57,615 nucleotides of DNA from Gammaproteobacteria bacterium (GCA_018820925.1 JAHJNJ010000031.1:1-57615), one strand, 5' to 3'. Shown: positions 27,154 through 37,383, counted from the stretch's first letter. Numbers and translations are program-made. The notes: generated from the sequence alone by a model not told the origin.

Positions 27154-27660
27154 ATGAAGCGAATTCTGACTGCAGGCCTTTTGTGCAATTTCATTTTCAC
27201 TCCCGCCCTGGCTTCTCCGCTTTATGCAGGCCTCCAGATCGACGACAACACAGCAGGCGTTTTGTTTGGCTACCAGATCAGCAAAACCTACGCATTCGAA
27301 GCACATTATTCGAAATCGAGCTCCCAGATCACACACGCCGGGGTGACCGTTGACACGTCGACCACCGGCACGGGCATCGTCGGCATCGCCCGGTTTCACA
27401 TGAAATTGCGCGATGTGCTGCCCTATGATTTATTCGTCAAGGCCGGCTACGAACGCACCAGCAATACCGAAACCTATTCCATTCCGACTTCGGCCACCCT
27501 CACGCTTCCCTATGAGGGCAAAACAGACAGCCACAAGAATCAGCTCATTTTCGGGGGCGGTGCCGAGTACGATTTCACAAAATACCTGACGGGCCGCATG
27601 GGACTGGATTTTCTGGGTAAGGACAGATCCATCAATGTGGCGGCCATTTTCAAATTCTGA
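27154..27660 (+). CDS. Small outer-membrane beta-barrel protein (copy 1)
   Basis: 168 residues with a signal peptide (cleavage near PALAS, about residue 20). The mature part has about eight amphipathic strands, as in OmpA-type barrels: LYAGLQIDDNTAGVLFGYQI, YAFEAHYSKSSS, LPYDLFVKAGYERTS, and ends INVAAIFKF with terminal Phe. The next gene encodes a relative: both have AGLQ/GAQLGD-like starts, the FVKAGYERT motif and the terminal Tyr/Phe-Lys-Phe. Function unknown; a surface-adhesion or porin-like role is only a guess. Confidence 0.7.
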   Translation: MKRILTAGLLCNFIFTPALASPLYAGLQIDDNTAGVLFGYQISKTYAFEAHYSKSSSQITHAGVTVDTSTTGTGIVGIARFHMKLRDVLPYDLFVKAGYERTSNTETYSIPTSATLTLPYEGKTDSHKNQLIFGGGAEYDFTKYLTGRMGLDFLGKDRSINVAAIFKF

Positions 27661-27707
27661 CCGAAGTGCCGGACTACGCATATATCAATCGTTTATTAAG
27701 GAATAAC

Positions 27708-28253
27708 ATGGAACGAATTCTGCCGATCACCTTGTTGTCGTTTGCCATTGCAGCTCCCCTTGTCGCAGCGCCTGCCGCAGCTGCTCCGGCATCGAAAGCG
27801 GCAAATGCCGATGCAACCAGGCTGTATGTTGGCGCGCAGCTGGGCGACTCGATTGTGGGCGGCCTGCTGGGTCTGCAAATCAACAAGTCGTTCTCCATGG
27901 AAGCACGCTACGACTATATCGATACCATCTACCAGCCCAACACCACCATAAAAGCTTCCAGCACCGGTTTTGCCGGCTTGGGTATGTATCCCGTAAAGCT
28001 CGGCGATATGGAACCGTTTTATGCATTCGTAAAAGCCGGTTACGAACGCACCACTACCAAAACAACCACTGCCGACCCCGGCATACCCGGATTGTTCCCG
28101 GCCACGACCACCGTCACCACCACCGTCAGGAAACGTGCAGTGGTGGGTGCCGGCGTGCAATTTGATTTGAGTCCGGACGTCAGCGGGCGCTTCGGCATGA
28201 ATGCTGTCGGTAGCGAGCATTCAGTCTATATCACCGCAATCTACAAATTCTGA
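27708..28253 (+). CDS. Small outer-membrane beta-barrel protein (copy 2)
   Basis: 181 residues from the ATG at 27708 (AAGGAATAAC upstream). A signal peptide rich in Ala (to about residue 25) is followed by LYVGAQLGDSIVGGLLGLQI, SMEARYDYIDTIY, FYAFVKAGYERTTTK, a Thr/Val-rich loop (TTTVTTTVRKR) and the final strand VYITAIYKF. It is clearly paralogous to the gene 48 bp upstream, so a tandem duplication followed by loop divergence is the simplest explanation. It lies 27 bp upstream of the DUF1800 gene and is probably part of the same transcript. Confidence 0.7.
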   Translation: MERILPITLLSFAIAAPLVAAPAAAAPASKAANADATRLYVGAQLGDSIVGGLLGLQINKSFSMEARYDYIDTIYQPNTTIKASSTGFAGLGMYPVKLGDMEPFYAFVKAGYERTTTKTTTADPGIPGLFPATTTVTTTVRKRAVVGAGVQFDLSPDVSGRFGMNAVGSEHSVYITAIYKF

Positions 28254-28280
28254 CGAACCCAGTTGAATCTGACAACCACC

Positions 28281-29933
28281 ATGCGCACACCGTATAACCG
28301 AACCGCACAGCTCATCGGAAAGATCGCATTACTCGCCGCGTTGCTCACCGCATGCGGTGGCGGCGAAACCACGACGACAACTTCCGATGCCGTGCCCATC
28401 ACGGCAGTGGAAGCATCGCGCCTCCTGTCGCAGGCGACGTTTGGCCCGACGGTGGCGGAAATAGGCAGGTTGAGCGGCATGGGAACGGATGCCTGGTTCA
28501 GCGAACAGTTCAGGAAGCCGCAAACGCTGCATTTCGTTTATATGAATGCCGCGCAGAGCAGACTGGCTGCCGACGAGCGTCTCAGCGAAGATCAATTCTT
28601 CGAGTCGTTCTGGCAACAGGCGATCAACGGCGACGACCAGTTGCGCCAACGTGTAACGTTTGCGCTGTCGCAGATCTTCGTCATCTCGTACCAGAACAGC
28701 ACGCTCGCCTACAACGCTCGCGGCGTCGCCAATTACTACGACACGCTGGGCGCATATGCCTTCCGCAATTTCCGCGAACTATTGGAAGCGGTGACGCTGC
28801 ACCCCATGATGGGAGTCTACCTGGATGCATTGGGCAACCAGAAAACGTCGGCCACACGCGTACCTAACGAGAATTATGCGCGCGAGATCATGCAGCTTTT
28901 CAGCATCGGCCTCAGACAGCTCAACCAGGATGGCACCGATACCACCATTCCCCCGACCGCCACGTATATCAACGACGACATCAAAGGTCTGGCCAAGGTG
29001 TTCACCGGCTGGAGCTGGGCCGGGCCGGACAAAAGCTCAAGCCGCTTTAACGGCTGGGGGGATGAAGACCCGAATTGCGACTGGCTGCCAATGCAAAATT
29101 ATCCGGCCTACCATGAAACTTTGGAGAAGGTATTTCTGGGCGTAACGATCCCGGCGAATACTTCGGGCGAAGCCAGCCTGAAGATCGCACTGGATACGCT
29201 GTTCAATCATCCGAATGTCGGGCCCTTCATCGGCCGCGAACTCATCCAGCGCCTGGTCACCAGCAACCCCAGCCCCGCCTATGTCGGACGCGTTGCGGCC
29301 GCCTTTGCCAACAACGGGCAAGGTGTGCGCGGCGACATGAAGGCCGTGATCAAAGCCGTGCTGCTGGATCCGGAAGCAATAACGCCGCCCCTGTCGACAG
29401 ACTACAATGCAGGAAAATTGCGCGAACCCGTCCTGCGCCTGGCCAACTGGATGCGCGCTTTTCACGCCACCTCCGCTTCGGGCCGTTTCCAGATGGGCGA
29501 CCTCGACGACCCGCTCTACAGACTCGCGCAAACGCCGATGCGCTCACCTTCCGTGTTCAACTTTTTCCGCCCCGAATATGTGCCGCCGAATACCAGTATC
29601 GCGGCTGCAGGCAAGTTTTCACCGGAGATGCAGATTACCGATGAAACGTCTGTTGTCGGCTACCTGAATTACATGCGCAATGCCATCCCCAACGGCGTCG
29701 GTTTGTCACGCGAAATCAAAGCCGATTACACGGCGGAGCTTGCGCTGGCTGCCACGCCGGATATCCTGGTGGATCGTGTCAATCTGCTGCTCATGCAAAA
29801 CCAGATGTCGGCAACCTTGCGCGCGCAGATTCTCGCCGCGATCAACTCCAACCCGAACAATTCCAATTTGAATCGTGTTTATCTCGCGATCTTCCTGACC
29901 ATGGCATCACCGGAATATCTCGTGCAGAAATAA
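28281..29933 (+). CDS. DUF1800-family lipoprotein
   Basis: 550 residues from the ATG at 28281 (a TTG 6 codons earlier is less likely). The signal ends with lipobox LLTAC followed by GGG, so the protein should be a lipoprotein. The DUF1800 hallmarks are VEASRLLSQATFGPTVAEI near the start, QLRQRVTFALSQIFVIS, NENYAREIMQLFSIGL and FTGWSWAG, with PSVFNFFRPEY near the C-terminus. DUF1800 proteins are nearly always paired with a DUF1501 protein, as here (12-bp gap). Their function is unknown. Confidence 0.85.
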   Translation: MRTPYNRTAQLIGKIALLAALLTACGGGETTTTTSDAVPITAVEASRLLSQATFGPTVAEIGRLSGMGTDAWFSEQFRKPQTLHFVYMNAAQSRLAADERLSEDQFFESFWQQAINGDDQLRQRVTFALSQIFVISYQNSTLAYNARGVANYYDTLGAYAFRNFRELLEAVTLHPMMGVYLDALGNQKTSATRVPNENYAREIMQLFSIGLRQLNQDGTDTTIPPTATYINDDIKGLAKVFTGWSWAGPDKSSSRFNGWGDEDPNCDWLPMQNYPAYHETLEKVFLGVTIPANTSGEASLKIALDTLFNHPNVGPFIGRELIQRLVTSNPSPAYVGRVAAAFANNGQGVRGDMKAVIKAVLLDPEAITPPLSTDYNAGKLREPVLRLANWMRAFHATSASGRFQMGDLDDPLYRLAQTPMRSPSVFNFFRPEYVPPNTSIAAAGKFSPEMQITDETSVVGYLNYMRNAIPNGVGLSREIKADYTAELALAATPDILVDRVNLLLMQNQMSATLRAQILAAINSNPNNSNLNRVYLAIFLTMASPEYLVQK

Positions 29934-29945
29934 CCTGGGGCACCC

Positions 29946-31391
29946 ATGACTGAACATATCGACAAATCCCGCCGTGAATTCTTGCGCAACACTTCGCTGC
30001 TTTCCTTCGCCGGTTCTTTAAGCGCGCCTTTTGCGCTGAACCTGTTTGCCATGAGCGAAGCTGCCGCATCGACGTACACCTCGGACTACAAGGCACTGGT
30101 GTGCATTTATCTGGCGGGAGGCAACGACAGTGCGAATATGGTTGTGGCGACCGATACGCCGTCGTGGACGACTTACCAGGCAGCCCGCGGCGGTTCCATC
30201 GCGTTGCCGCTGGCAAATTTGTTGCCCATCGTGCCGAACACCCCCAAGGTAGATGCTGTCGGCACGCGTTCATTCGCCTTGCATCCCGGCATGGCGCCGT
30301 TACAGACCTTGTTCGACGCAGGGCGCGCCGCCATCGTCGCGAATGTCGGCACATTGATCGAACCGATCGCAGATAAGGTTGCCTACCGGGGTACCGCTCA
30401 AAAACCGGCCAGCCTGTTTTCACACAGCGACCAGACCAGCCAGTGGCTCTCTGCCGATCCCGCGAAACTTGTTTATGGATGGGGTGGCCGCATGGGCGAT
30501 TGGCTGAAATCCAGCAACAGCAAACAGAACTTTACCAGCCTGTCTTTATCCGGAAATAGCGGATTTCTGGCAGGCGAAACCATCAACCAATACCAGATCG
30601 ACTCCGATGGCAGCGCTGTGTCTATTGGAGGAATAACCAACCTGTTTGGCTCCAGCAATAGTCCGCTCCAGGCAATCATTACCAACACGGCTGTCGGTAA
30701 TATTTTCGAGAAAGAACACGCTGCCGTCATGCAAAGTGCGATCGCTGCACAAGCCGACCTCAACGCGGTCATGCAGGCAACCGCTACATCAGTGCTGGCA
30801 CCCACCCAGTACACGGCGTACTACAATTATCTCGCCAACAACCCTATTGCAACCCAATTGCGCACCGTGGCGCGCATCATCGCTGGCCAATCTGCACTGG
30901 GCGCCCACCGGCAGGTCTTCTTCATCAACGTGAGCGGGTTCGATACGCACGGCGGGCAACTGGCAGGCCACGGCGACCTGATGGCGCGCCTGGCGCACGC
31001 GATAGCGTATTTCGACGACGCGCTGGCAGCCCTGCCCATCGGCGACATGAGAAACAATGTGACCCTGTTCACCGCTTCCGACTTCGGCCGGACTTTCGCC
31101 AGCAACGGCAACGGCACCGACCACGGCTGGGGCGGACATCACATCGTGGCGGGCGGTGCCGTCAGAGGCAAGGAAATCTACGGCGAATTTCCGCAGACTG
31201 CCGTCAGCAACAGCGGCACCGGTGTCGACAACCCGCGCGATGCCGGCTCCGGCAGCCTGATACCGGCCATTTCTGTTGACCAGTATGCGGCCACGCTGGC
31301 CAAATGGTTTGGATTGAGTCCGACGGAAATCACGGCTGTATTCCCGAATCTAGCCAACTTCACCACTCAGGATCTTGGCTTCATGGTCTGA
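29946..31391 (+). CDS. DUF1501-family protein with Tat signal
   Basis: 481 residues. The N-terminus has a twin-arginine motif (SRREFLRN) and a hydrophobic stretch ending about residue 40 (AMSEAAAS), so the protein should be exported folded. DUF1501 is related to alkaline-phosphatase/sulfatase-like folds: KALVCIYLAGGNDSANMVV is its first strand and loop, FDTHGGQLAGHGDLMARLAHAI an internal signature and TLFTASDFGRTFASNGNGTDHGWGGHH the metal-type cluster. A folded, cofactor- or metal-containing periplasmic enzyme is the natural inference; the substrate is unknown. It pairs with DUF1800. Confidence 0.85.
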   Translation: MTEHIDKSRREFLRNTSLLSFAGSLSAPFALNLFAMSEAAASTYTSDYKALVCIYLAGGNDSANMVVATDTPSWTTYQAARGGSIALPLANLLPIVPNTPKVDAVGTRSFALHPGMAPLQTLFDAGRAAIVANVGTLIEPIADKVAYRGTAQKPASLFSHSDQTSQWLSADPAKLVYGWGGRMGDWLKSSNSKQNFTSLSLSGNSGFLAGETINQYQIDSDGSAVSIGGITNLFGSSNSPLQAIITNTAVGNIFEKEHAAVMQSAIAAQADLNAVMQATATSVLAPTQYTAYYNYLANNPIATQLRTVARIIAGQSALGAHRQVFFINVSGFDTHGGQLAGHGDLMARLAHAIAYFDDALAALPIGDMRNNVTLFTASDFGRTFASNGNGTDHGWGGHHIVAGGAVRGKEIYGEFPQTAVSNSGTGVDNPRDAGSGSLIPAISVDQYAATLAKWFGLSPTEITAVFPNLANFTTQDLGFMV

Positions 31392-31525
31392 CTGAAGAAG
31401 CGGTCTAATGCCCCGAAGAAACCGGGGCTGCCTACACCAAATCATGCCCGCCATCGCGATCACGTAAAATACGTCTGCTATTGCGATACTCGCCTCAATC
31501 CCATTTTCGAAAGTCTTCAGGGAAA

Positions 31526-32311
31526 ATGAAAACTTTGCCGTTGAAATTTCTTGTACGACTCTCTTTGGTGTGCGGAGCGCTCGCCACCTCAACTGCATAC
31601 GCCATTGTGAACGTGGAGCAGGCGATCATCGGCCAGCCCACGGAAGGCATGCACACCACGCTTGATCTGCTTGCAAACGGGGCGAGCGGCAACACCGAAA
31701 AAAGCTCGACCAGGATAGATTCCCTCAGCCTCTGGCAACACGAAGCGCACACCGAGTTCCTGCAATTGCAATATGCCTATGGCAAGAGCCGCGGGCAGGT
31801 CGATACGGACAGTGCATTCGCGCATCTGCGCCACCGCACTGCCGTCACGTCAAGCTGGGGCGCGGAGGCTTTCGCGCAGATCGGAAGGAACCCGTTTGCG
31901 CGGCTCACACAGCGCACGTTGCTGGGCGGCGGAGCGCGCTGGATCATGTTCGAGGAAGACAAAATTTCGGCGGGCTATCTCGGCCTCGGCGCATTTCACG
32001 AACAGGAGACGCTCACGGACAAACTGGGCACCACCGACCAGACGCATGTCAGCCTGTGGCGATTCAACTCCTACCTGATATTGAAGCAGCAGATCAACGA
32101 ACAGGTTCGCGTTTACAACACCACCTACTACCAACCCGCCTTCGGCGACACATCCGATTACCGCATCCTGGAACAAGCCTCCATGCTGGTGAAGCTACGC
32201 GACAATCTCGACCTGAAACTCAGCCTGGATATCGCGTTTGACTCCAAGCCGCCGCAGACCGTGCAGAAAAGGGATATGGTCTACAGCACCGGACTGGAGT
32301 TCTCTTTTTAG
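31526..32311 (+). CDS. DUF481-like outer-membrane barrel protein
   Basis: 261 residues from the ATG at 31526 (AGGGA close upstream). The signal peptide ends STAYA (about 25). The mature chain resembles DUF481 barrels (salt-stress/YdiY type): GASGNTEKSSTRIDSLSLW, EFLQLQYAYGKSRG, RHRTAVTSSWGAEAFAQIGRNPFARL, and LLGGGARWIMFE, then YSTGLEFSF with terminal Phe. No ligand can be deduced. It follows DUF1501 on the same strand after 134 bp, so it could belong to the same cluster or have its own promoter. Confidence 0.7.
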   Translation: MKTLPLKFLVRLSLVCGALATSTAYAIVNVEQAIIGQPTEGMHTTLDLLANGASGNTEKSSTRIDSLSLWQHEAHTEFLQLQYAYGKSRGQVDTDSAFAHLRHRTAVTSSWGAEAFAQIGRNPFARLTQRTLLGGGARWIMFEEDKISAGYLGLGAFHEQETLTDKLGTTDQTHVSLWRFNSYLILKQQINEQVRVYNTTYYQPAFGDTSDYRILEQASMLVKLRDNLDLKLSLDIAFDSKPPQTVQKRDMVYSTGLEFSF

Positions 32312-32415
32312 GATAAGCCGATTAGGTACCTTCGCCCCGAGTTTGTCCCCGGTCAGGTTCCACAACGACCAGATTCCCTGGATGCACCCGGATAACAGTA
32401 TGTGTTGCAACACGC

Positions 32416-32458
32416 AAAAAACGACAAGCCCGTCCGGCTGCGCGCCAGACGGGCTTGT
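32416..32458 (-). terminator. Terminator of the comEA-like gene
   Basis: ACAAGCCCGTC (32424-32434) pairs with GACGGGCTTGT (32448-32458); the minus-strand RNA continues into six U residues (AAAAAA at 32416-32421). It closes the long minus-strand block and lies 19 bp from the comEA-like stop. Confidence 0.85.
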
Positions 32459-32476
32459 TTGCACAAGACTAACGAA

Positions 32477-32764
32477 CTACTTCTTGGCCGTCTTGTCTGC
32501 CGGCTTGGCAGCGCCACCTACCGTCACTTCGCCTTTCAGCTTTTCCACCGACTTGTCACCGAACCCCTTGATCTCGCTCAGGTCGTCAACCTTCTTGAAC
32601 GGGCCGTGCTGCTTGCGATACTCGATGATGGCATCCGCCTTGGATGGGCCGATGCCCTTGACCGCAATCAGTTCCTCCTTGGTTGCGGTGTTCAGGTCGA
32701 CAGTTGCGTAAGCGATACCGGAGAATGCTAACGATACAAACAAGGACAGCAAGAATTTCTTCAT
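32477..32764 (-). CDS. ComEA-like helix-hairpin-helix protein
   Basis: 95 residues from the ATG at 32762-32764 (AAAGGA upstream; the GTG before it is less likely). A signal peptide (to about residue 20, IAYA) is followed by the ComEA-type tandem HhH motif: VDLNTATKEELIAVKGIGPSKADAII and LSEIKGFGDKSVEKLKG, which bind DNA non-specifically. A Lys-rich tail (KPADKTAKK) follows. Small periplasmic ComEA proteins are the DNA receptors of natural transformation, but in many betaproteobacteria such short copies occur without other competence genes. None is seen here. Confidence 0.85.
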   Translation of the reverse strand: MKKFLLSLFVSLAFSGIAYATVDLNTATKEELIAVKGIGPSKADAIIEYRKQHGPFKKVDDLSEIKGFGDKSVEKLKGEVTVGGAAKPADKTAKK

Positions 32765-32857
32765 CACAATTTCCTTTCTATAGAGTTAAGCGACGAAAGT
32801 CGCGGATCGTAATATCCTCCCGGGTTGACTGCACCAGCTTGTAATACGGCGATCCTC

Positions 32858-33856
32858 CTATTTCGACTTCTCCAGCATGTAATTAACGTAACGCGTCGTG
32901 CCCTGCTCCACGTTCAGCAACGACTCGGTATAACCGATCTCACGCAGGGCGGCGATGTCGGCCTGGGTGTAGCTCTGGTACTTGCCGCGCAGCGCATCCG
33001 GGAACGGAATGTAGCGGATGAGTTGTTGCTGGTGCATCTGCGCCAGCGTGAGCGCGCTTTCGCCTTTCGATGCGCGCAGCGCGTTGATGGTCGCCACGGC
33101 CACGTCGTTGAAGCTCTGCGCCTTGCCGGTACCCAGATTGAAGATGCCGGATTTGCCGGGGTTGTCGAGGAAGTACATATTGATCTTGGCCACGTCTTCC
33201 ACCGAGACAAAGTCGCGCAATTGCCCGCCGTTGGCGTAGCCGTCGCAACCTTCGAACAGTTTCACGAAACCGTCGGCGCGGTACTGGTTGAAGAAGTGAT
33301 GAGCCACCGAGGCCATGCGTCCCTTGTGTTGTTCGCGTTGTCCGTACACGTTGAAGTAGCGGAAGCCGACGATCTGCGAGGTGCGATGCGCCCAGCGGCG
33401 GCGCACAACCTGGTCAAACAGGAATTTGGAGTAAGCATAAACATTGAGCGGCGATTCGTATTCGCGGCTCTCCTTGAACACGCCGCCGCCGCCGTACACC
33501 GAGGCGGAAGACGCATACAGGAACGGCACTTCCTCGTTCTGGCAATGGTTCAGTATTTCCAGCGAGTAGCGGTAGTTGTTCTCCATCATGTAACGGCCGT
33601 TGGTTTCCATGGTATCGGAACACGCGCCCTCGTGCAGGATCGCAGCGATGGTGCCGTCAAAGGATCCGTCCTGCAGCAAGCCGACGAAATCCTCCTTGTC
33701 GATGTAATCGGCAATCTCGCAATCGGTCAGATTCCTGAATTTGTCGGCGTTGGTCAGATTGTCCACGGCGATGATATTGGTCTCGCCGCGCTCGTTGAGC
33801 GCCTTGACCAGGTTGGAACCGATGAATCCTGCTGCTCCAGTAACGACGTAGTACAT
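32858..33856 (-). CDS. hldD: ADP-L-glycero-D-manno-heptose 6-epimerase
   Basis: 332 residues from the ATG at 33854-33856 (GGGGAA upstream); it begins one base after the kinase gene stops. The enzyme epimerises ADP-D-glycero-heptose at C6 to give the heptose donor for the LPS inner core. The Rossmann motif is [13 protein letters not shown] (about 4-16), the catalytic set SSASVYGGG and [28 protein letters not shown] is characteristic of the family. With hldE1 next to it, it forms the heptose-activation pair. Confidence 0.95.
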   Translation of the reverse strand: MYYVVTGAAGFIGSNLVKALNERGETNIIAVDNLTNADKFRNLTDCEIADYIDKEDFVGLLQDGSFDGTIAAILHEGACSDTMETNGRYMMENNYRYSLEILNHCQNEEVPFLYASSASVYGGGGVFKESREYESPLNVYAYSKFLFDQVVRRRWAHRTSQIVGFRYFNVYGQREQHKGRMASVAHHFFNQYRADGFVKLFEGCDGYANGGQLRDFVSVEDVAKINMYFLDNPGKSGIFNLGTGKAQSFNDVAVATINALRASKGESALTLAQMHQQQLIRYIPFPDALRGKYQSYTQADIAALREIGYTESLLNVEQGTTRYVNYMLEKSK

Positions 33857-33857
33857 A

Positions 33858-34796
33858 TTATTTCCCCATATCCTCAAGTATCTCTTCGCGCGACACCACG
33901 GCCGTGCCCAGTTTGCCAACCACAACGCCCGCCGCACGGTTGGCGATGCGCACCGCATCCGCCATATCCGCGCCGCTTGCCAGCATCACTGCCAGCGTGG
34001 CGATCACCGTATCGCCCGCACCGCTGACATCGAATACTTCGCGGGCATGCGTCGGCTCGTGCAACACATCCTGCTCGCGGAACAGCGACATGCCTTCCTC
34101 GCTGCGCGTGACCAGCAATGCGTCCAGTCCTAACTCGCTGCGCAGCTTTTGTGCCTTCGCGCTCAACTCTGTCTCATTCTTCCAGCTTCCGGCCACATCG
34201 CGGAACTCGCTGCGGTTGGGTGTGAGCAGGGTAGCACCCTGATAGCGCGCATAGTCGTCGCCCTTGGGATCGACCAGCACCGGTTTTCCTGCTGCGCGTA
34301 CTGCCTTGATCATCTCGGCAATGTGCGCCAATCCGCCCTTGCCGTAATCCGAAAGAATCACCACATCGGCCAGCGGCAGCTTGGCATGAAAATCCGCAAG
34401 CTTGGCATTCAATACTTCATGACTGGGCGGCGTCTCAAAGTCGATGCGTAGCAGTTGCTGGTGGCGCGCAATGGCGCGCAGTTTGACAATGGTGGAAATA
34501 GTGGCATCACGATGCAACAACGCTTCCACGCCGCCCTGCTCGGTCAGCAGCCGCTGCAGGCAATCGCCCGCCTCGTCCGCACCGACTACGGACAACAACG
34601 TACAATGCGAGCCCAACGAGGCGATGTTGCGCGCCACGTTGGCAGCGCCGCCGGGGCGCTCCTCGACTTTGTTCACTTTCAACACCGGCACGGGCGCTTC
34701 CGGCGAAATGCGCGTCACATCGCCGAACCAGTAGCGGTCCAGCATCACGTCGCCCACCACCAATACCCGCGCTTTATCAAACGATGGCAGCTTCAT
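33858..34796 (-). CDS. rfaE1: D-glycero-beta-D-manno-heptose-7-phosphate kinase
   Basis: 312 residues, the kinase half of the two-part HldE system in species where kinase and adenylyltransferase are separate. PfkB family: [21 protein letters not shown] substrate site (about 15-35), [14 protein letters not shown] (PfkB signature 1), [10 protein letters not shown], and the ATP/catalytic [13 protein letters not shown] (signature 2 with the catalytic Asp). The C-terminal adenylyltransferase domain is absent; the length (312) confirms this, so a separate rfaE2 must be elsewhere. The start overlaps the pyrF stop by 4 nt (ATGA), and hldD follows 1 nt after its stop. Confidence 0.93.
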   Translation of the reverse strand: MKLPSFDKARVLVVGDVMLDRYWFGDVTRISPEAPVPVLKVNKVEERPGGAANVARNIASLGSHCTLLSVVGADEAGDCLQRLLTEQGGVEALLHRDATISTIVKLRAIARHQQLLRIDFETPPSHEVLNAKLADFHAKLPLADVVILSDYGKGGLAHIAEMIKAVRAAGKPVLVDPKGDDYARYQGATLLTPNRSEFRDVAGSWKNETELSAKAQKLRSELGLDALLVTRSEEGMSLFREQDVLHEPTHAREVFDVSGAGDTVIATLAVMLASGADMADAVRIANRAAGVVVGKLGTAVVSREEILEDMGK

Positions 34797-35494
34797 GCCA
34801 ACTCTCCTGTCTCTTTCAAAATATCCTGCAATGCCTGTAACGGATCGGGGGCCTGCGTGATCGGGCGCCCGATGACCAGATAGCTGGAACCGGCGTCCAG
34901 AGCGGCGCGCGGTGTCATGATGCGCGACTGATCATCCGCCGCCGAGTTGGCGGGACGGATACCCGGTGTGACCAGGCAAAAATCCCTGCCCAACTGCTGG
35001 CGCAACAAGAACGCTTCTTGCGCGGAACACACCACGCCATCCAGACCGCTGTCGTTCGCCAATCCGGCCAGCAGTGGCACCATCTGCGACGGACTGGCAT
35101 TGATGCCGATGCCGTGCAAATCTTCCTGCGCCATGCTGGTCAGGATCGTCACGGCGATCAGTTTGGGGCGATGTTCGAAGTTGACCAGCGCTTCGCGCGC
35201 CGCATCCATCATGCGTTTGCCGCCCAGCGCGTGCACATTCACCATCCATACCCCCAGCGCAGCCGCCGTTTTGCAGGCTTGCGCCGTGGTATTGGGAATG
35301 TCGTGAAATTTGAGATCGAGGAACACCTCAAAACCGCGCTGTTGCAATTGTTCGACCAATTGCGGGCCAACAGCAGTAAACAATTCCTTACCCACCTTGA
35401 GGCGGCATAACTTCGGCTCCAGACGCTGCACCAACGCCAACGCGGGCGCAGCCTGCGAATAATCCAGGGCGACAATGATTTTGGGGTCGGTCAT
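34793..35494 (-). CDS. pyrF: Orotidine 5'-phosphate decarboxylase
   Basis: 233 residues. It forms UMP from OMP, the last step of pyrimidine synthesis. The catalytic Asp-Lys-Asp signature is [16 protein letters not shown]; the N-terminus IIVALDYSQ and C-terminal [14 protein letters not shown] (phosphate-binding) match the short bacterial family. It overlaps the lapB end by 4 nt and the heptose kinase start by 4 nt, so all three are translationally coupled. Confidence 0.96.
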   Translation of the reverse strand: MTDPKIIVALDYSQAAPALALVQRLEPKLCRLKVGKELFTAVGPQLVEQLQQRGFEVFLDLKFHDIPNTTAQACKTAAALGVWMVNVHALGGKRMMDAAREALVNFEHRPKLIAVTILTSMAQEDLHGIGINASPSQMVPLLAGLANDSGLDGVVCSAQEAFLLRQQLGRDFCLVTPGIRPANSAADDQSRIMTPRAALDAGSSYLVIGRPITQAPDPLQALQDILKETGELA

Positions 35495-36666
35495 ATGGCA
35501 ACCCCGTTCTCTTCGCTCCGCTTGGGCGAATAGCTCTCCCAGCTATGGCACGCGGGGCAATGCCAATAGAACTGGCGCGCCTTGAAACCGCAATGCGCAC
35601 AGCGATACATCGCCAGTCCGCGCGTGCGTTGAAAGATGAGATCCTTGACCAGTTCAAGATCCGCGCGGCGCTCGCCAACCATATCCAGCAACCGCGCTTC
35701 CAGCAATTTATCCAGCCCCAGCAGGGTCGGATTGCGCTTCAATTCGTTGCGCACCATGAGGTAAGCCGCTTCCGGCCCCTCGCGCTGCACCAGAACGCCG
35801 AACAACACATTCATCAGATCCAGCGAAGGATAATTCTGCAACCAGGTTTGCAGAATTTCCACACCGATCGCTTCCTCGCCGATCTGGCGATAGGCTTGCA
35901 GCAAGTGCTCCGCCACCAGCGGCAGATATTTGGAATCCTGCTGCTCGACGCGTTTCCATATCTCGATGGCGTGCACGGCACGACCGGCGGCCAATTCGAT
36001 ATCGCCCAGCATGATGCTGGCGCGCACGGATTGCGGATTGGCACTGAGCGCCTGTTCCAGATGAACCATCGCTGCCTCGGTTTGCTTGGCGGCCAACTCG
36101 CCCGCCGCCAACTCGCAGAAAAAGAACGCGGCTTCCTTGTTGTGCGGCACGCCGGTCAGGGCTGTGAGGCGCTGGCTGATATCGATCGCCTTGAGCCAGT
36201 CTTTTTCCTTCTGGAAAATCTCCAGCAGGAAATCGAGCGATTCTTTTTCGTAGGGTGTGCCCTGCAGTTCATGAAAAGCCGCTTCGGCACGATCCAGGAT
36301 GCCCGCCTTCAGGTAATCCTGTGCCAACTCGAACAGCGCCTGTTTCCTTTTGTCTTCTTCCAGATCGGCGCGCTCTACCAGATTGAGGTGCATGCGGATG
36401 GCTCTATCCACTTCGCCGCGACGGCGGAACAGGCTGCCCAAAGCAAAGTGCAGCTCGACTGTTTGCGGATCGACTTTGACGACCTCGATGAACGCTTCGA
36501 TGGCCTGGTCTTGCTGCTCGTTGAGCAGGAAATTCAGCCCCTGGAAATACGAGCGCGGCAGGGCGCTGGATTCGGTGAGCAACTCTTTGATATCGATACG
36601 CGCCGCCAGCCAGCCCATTCCGAAAAAGAGCGGGAATACCAGCAGCATCCAGGGTTCGAAATCCAT
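35491..36666 (-). CDS. lapB: Lipopolysaccharide assembly protein LapB (YciM)
   Basis: 391 residues. An N-terminal membrane anchor (about 5-20, [19 protein letters not shown]) is followed by TPR repeats (about 45-340, for example [29 protein letters not shown]) and a C-terminal rubredoxin-like zinc knuckle with CAHC and CPAC. LapB tells FtsH to degrade LpxC and so balances LPS with phospholipid; it works at the cytoplasmic face. It starts on the last base of lapA (TAATG at 36664-36668) and overlaps pyrF. Its position next to heptose genes fits the LPS role. Confidence 0.94.
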   Translation of the reverse strand: MDFEPWMLLVFPLFFGMGWLAARIDIKELLTESSALPRSYFQGLNFLLNEQQDQAIEAFIEVVKVDPQTVELHFALGSLFRRRGEVDRAIRMHLNLVERADLEEDKRKQALFELAQDYLKAGILDRAEAAFHELQGTPYEKESLDFLLEIFQKEKDWLKAIDISQRLTALTGVPHNKEAAFFFCELAAGELAAKQTEAAMVHLEQALSANPQSVRASIMLGDIELAAGRAVHAIEIWKRVEQQDSKYLPLVAEHLLQAYRQIGEEAIGVEILQTWLQNYPSLDLMNVLFGVLVQREGPEAAYLMVRNELKRNPTLLGLDKLLEARLLDMVGERRADLELVKDLIFQRTRGLAMYRCAHCGFKARQFYWHCPACHSWESYSPKRSEENGVAI

Positions 36667-36971
36667 TAATTCACTATCTCAGGCGGTTGGGTTACTTCGC
36701 GCTCTGCATCGATTTCTGCCAGCTTGCTTTTCAATTTGAGTTCGCGCTTGACGGCGGCAAGTTCGCGTTGCCGGCGAAACAGCACACCCAGCATGGCCAG
36801 CAGACCGATGACAACACCCACCATAAAAAAACACAACAGTGCGACAACAAGTGAAGTCTGCCACTCGTAGCCGAAGAAATAGCGCAGCGTGACAGCCTGG
36901 TCGTTCTTGAGCGCAAAGCCCAGCAACAACAGGAACAGTATGACGCGCAGTAACCAGATCAGAAATCGCAT
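36666..36971 (-). CDS. lapA: Lipopolysaccharide assembly protein LapA
   Basis: 101 residues, DUF1049. Two membrane helices (about 3-21 FLIWLLRVILFLLLLGFAL, and 39-64 TSLVVALLCFFMVGVVIGLLAMLGVLF) and a cytoplasmic coiled tail (RRQRELAAVKRELKLKSKLAEI). LapA is LapB's small membrane partner and always adjacent in proteobacteria. Start with a plausible ribosome site; 116 bp separate it from ihfB, so an internal promoter is possible. Confidence 0.9.
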   Translation of the reverse strand: MRFLIWLLRVILFLLLLGFALKNDQAVTLRYFFGYEWQTSLVVALLCFFMVGVVIGLLAMLGVLFRRQRELAAVKRELKLKSKLAEIDAEREVTQPPEIVN

Positions 36972-37087
36972 GATGGCTTTATCGCTTATAAATCGGTGTG
37001 CAACGATAACATGAACGGATTAAAACGGATAAAAAATTGGCGGCACATCTCGCGACAGGCCGCCAATCAGTTTACTTCCAGGCCAAA

Positions 37088-37375
37088 TCAGGCAGAAGGA
37101 TAATCCACCCGTTCGCGCAGCTCCTTACCGGCTTTGAAATGCGGTACATACTTGGCAGGTACCTGAACCTTGTCGCCGGACTTGGGGTTGCGCCCCAGGC
37201 GCGGCGGACGATAGTTCAGGGCAAAACTGCCAAAGCCGCGAATCTCGATACGGCCGCCGCGCGACAGGGTCGACGACATGCTATCCAGAATCACTTTGAC
37301 TGCCATCTCGGCATCTTTGCCGAGCAACTGTGTGTAACGCTCCGTAAGCCTTGCGATAAGATCTGAACGGGTCAT
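37088..37375 (-). CDS. ihfB: Integration host factor subunit beta
   Basis: 95 residues. A DNA-bending histone-like protein: [18 protein letters not shown] helix, [30 protein letters not shown] carrying the beta-ribbon arm with the intercalating Pro, and [19 protein letters not shown]. It acts with IHF-alpha. It follows rpsA by 8 bp, the usual order; the ribosome site is GGAGG. Confidence 0.96.
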   Translation of the reverse strand: MTRSDLIARLTERYTQLLGKDAEMAVKVILDSMSSTLSRGGRIEIRGFGSFALNYRPPRLGRNPKSGDKVQVPAKYVPHFKAGKELRERVDYPSA

Positions 37376-37383
37376 CGTCCCTC

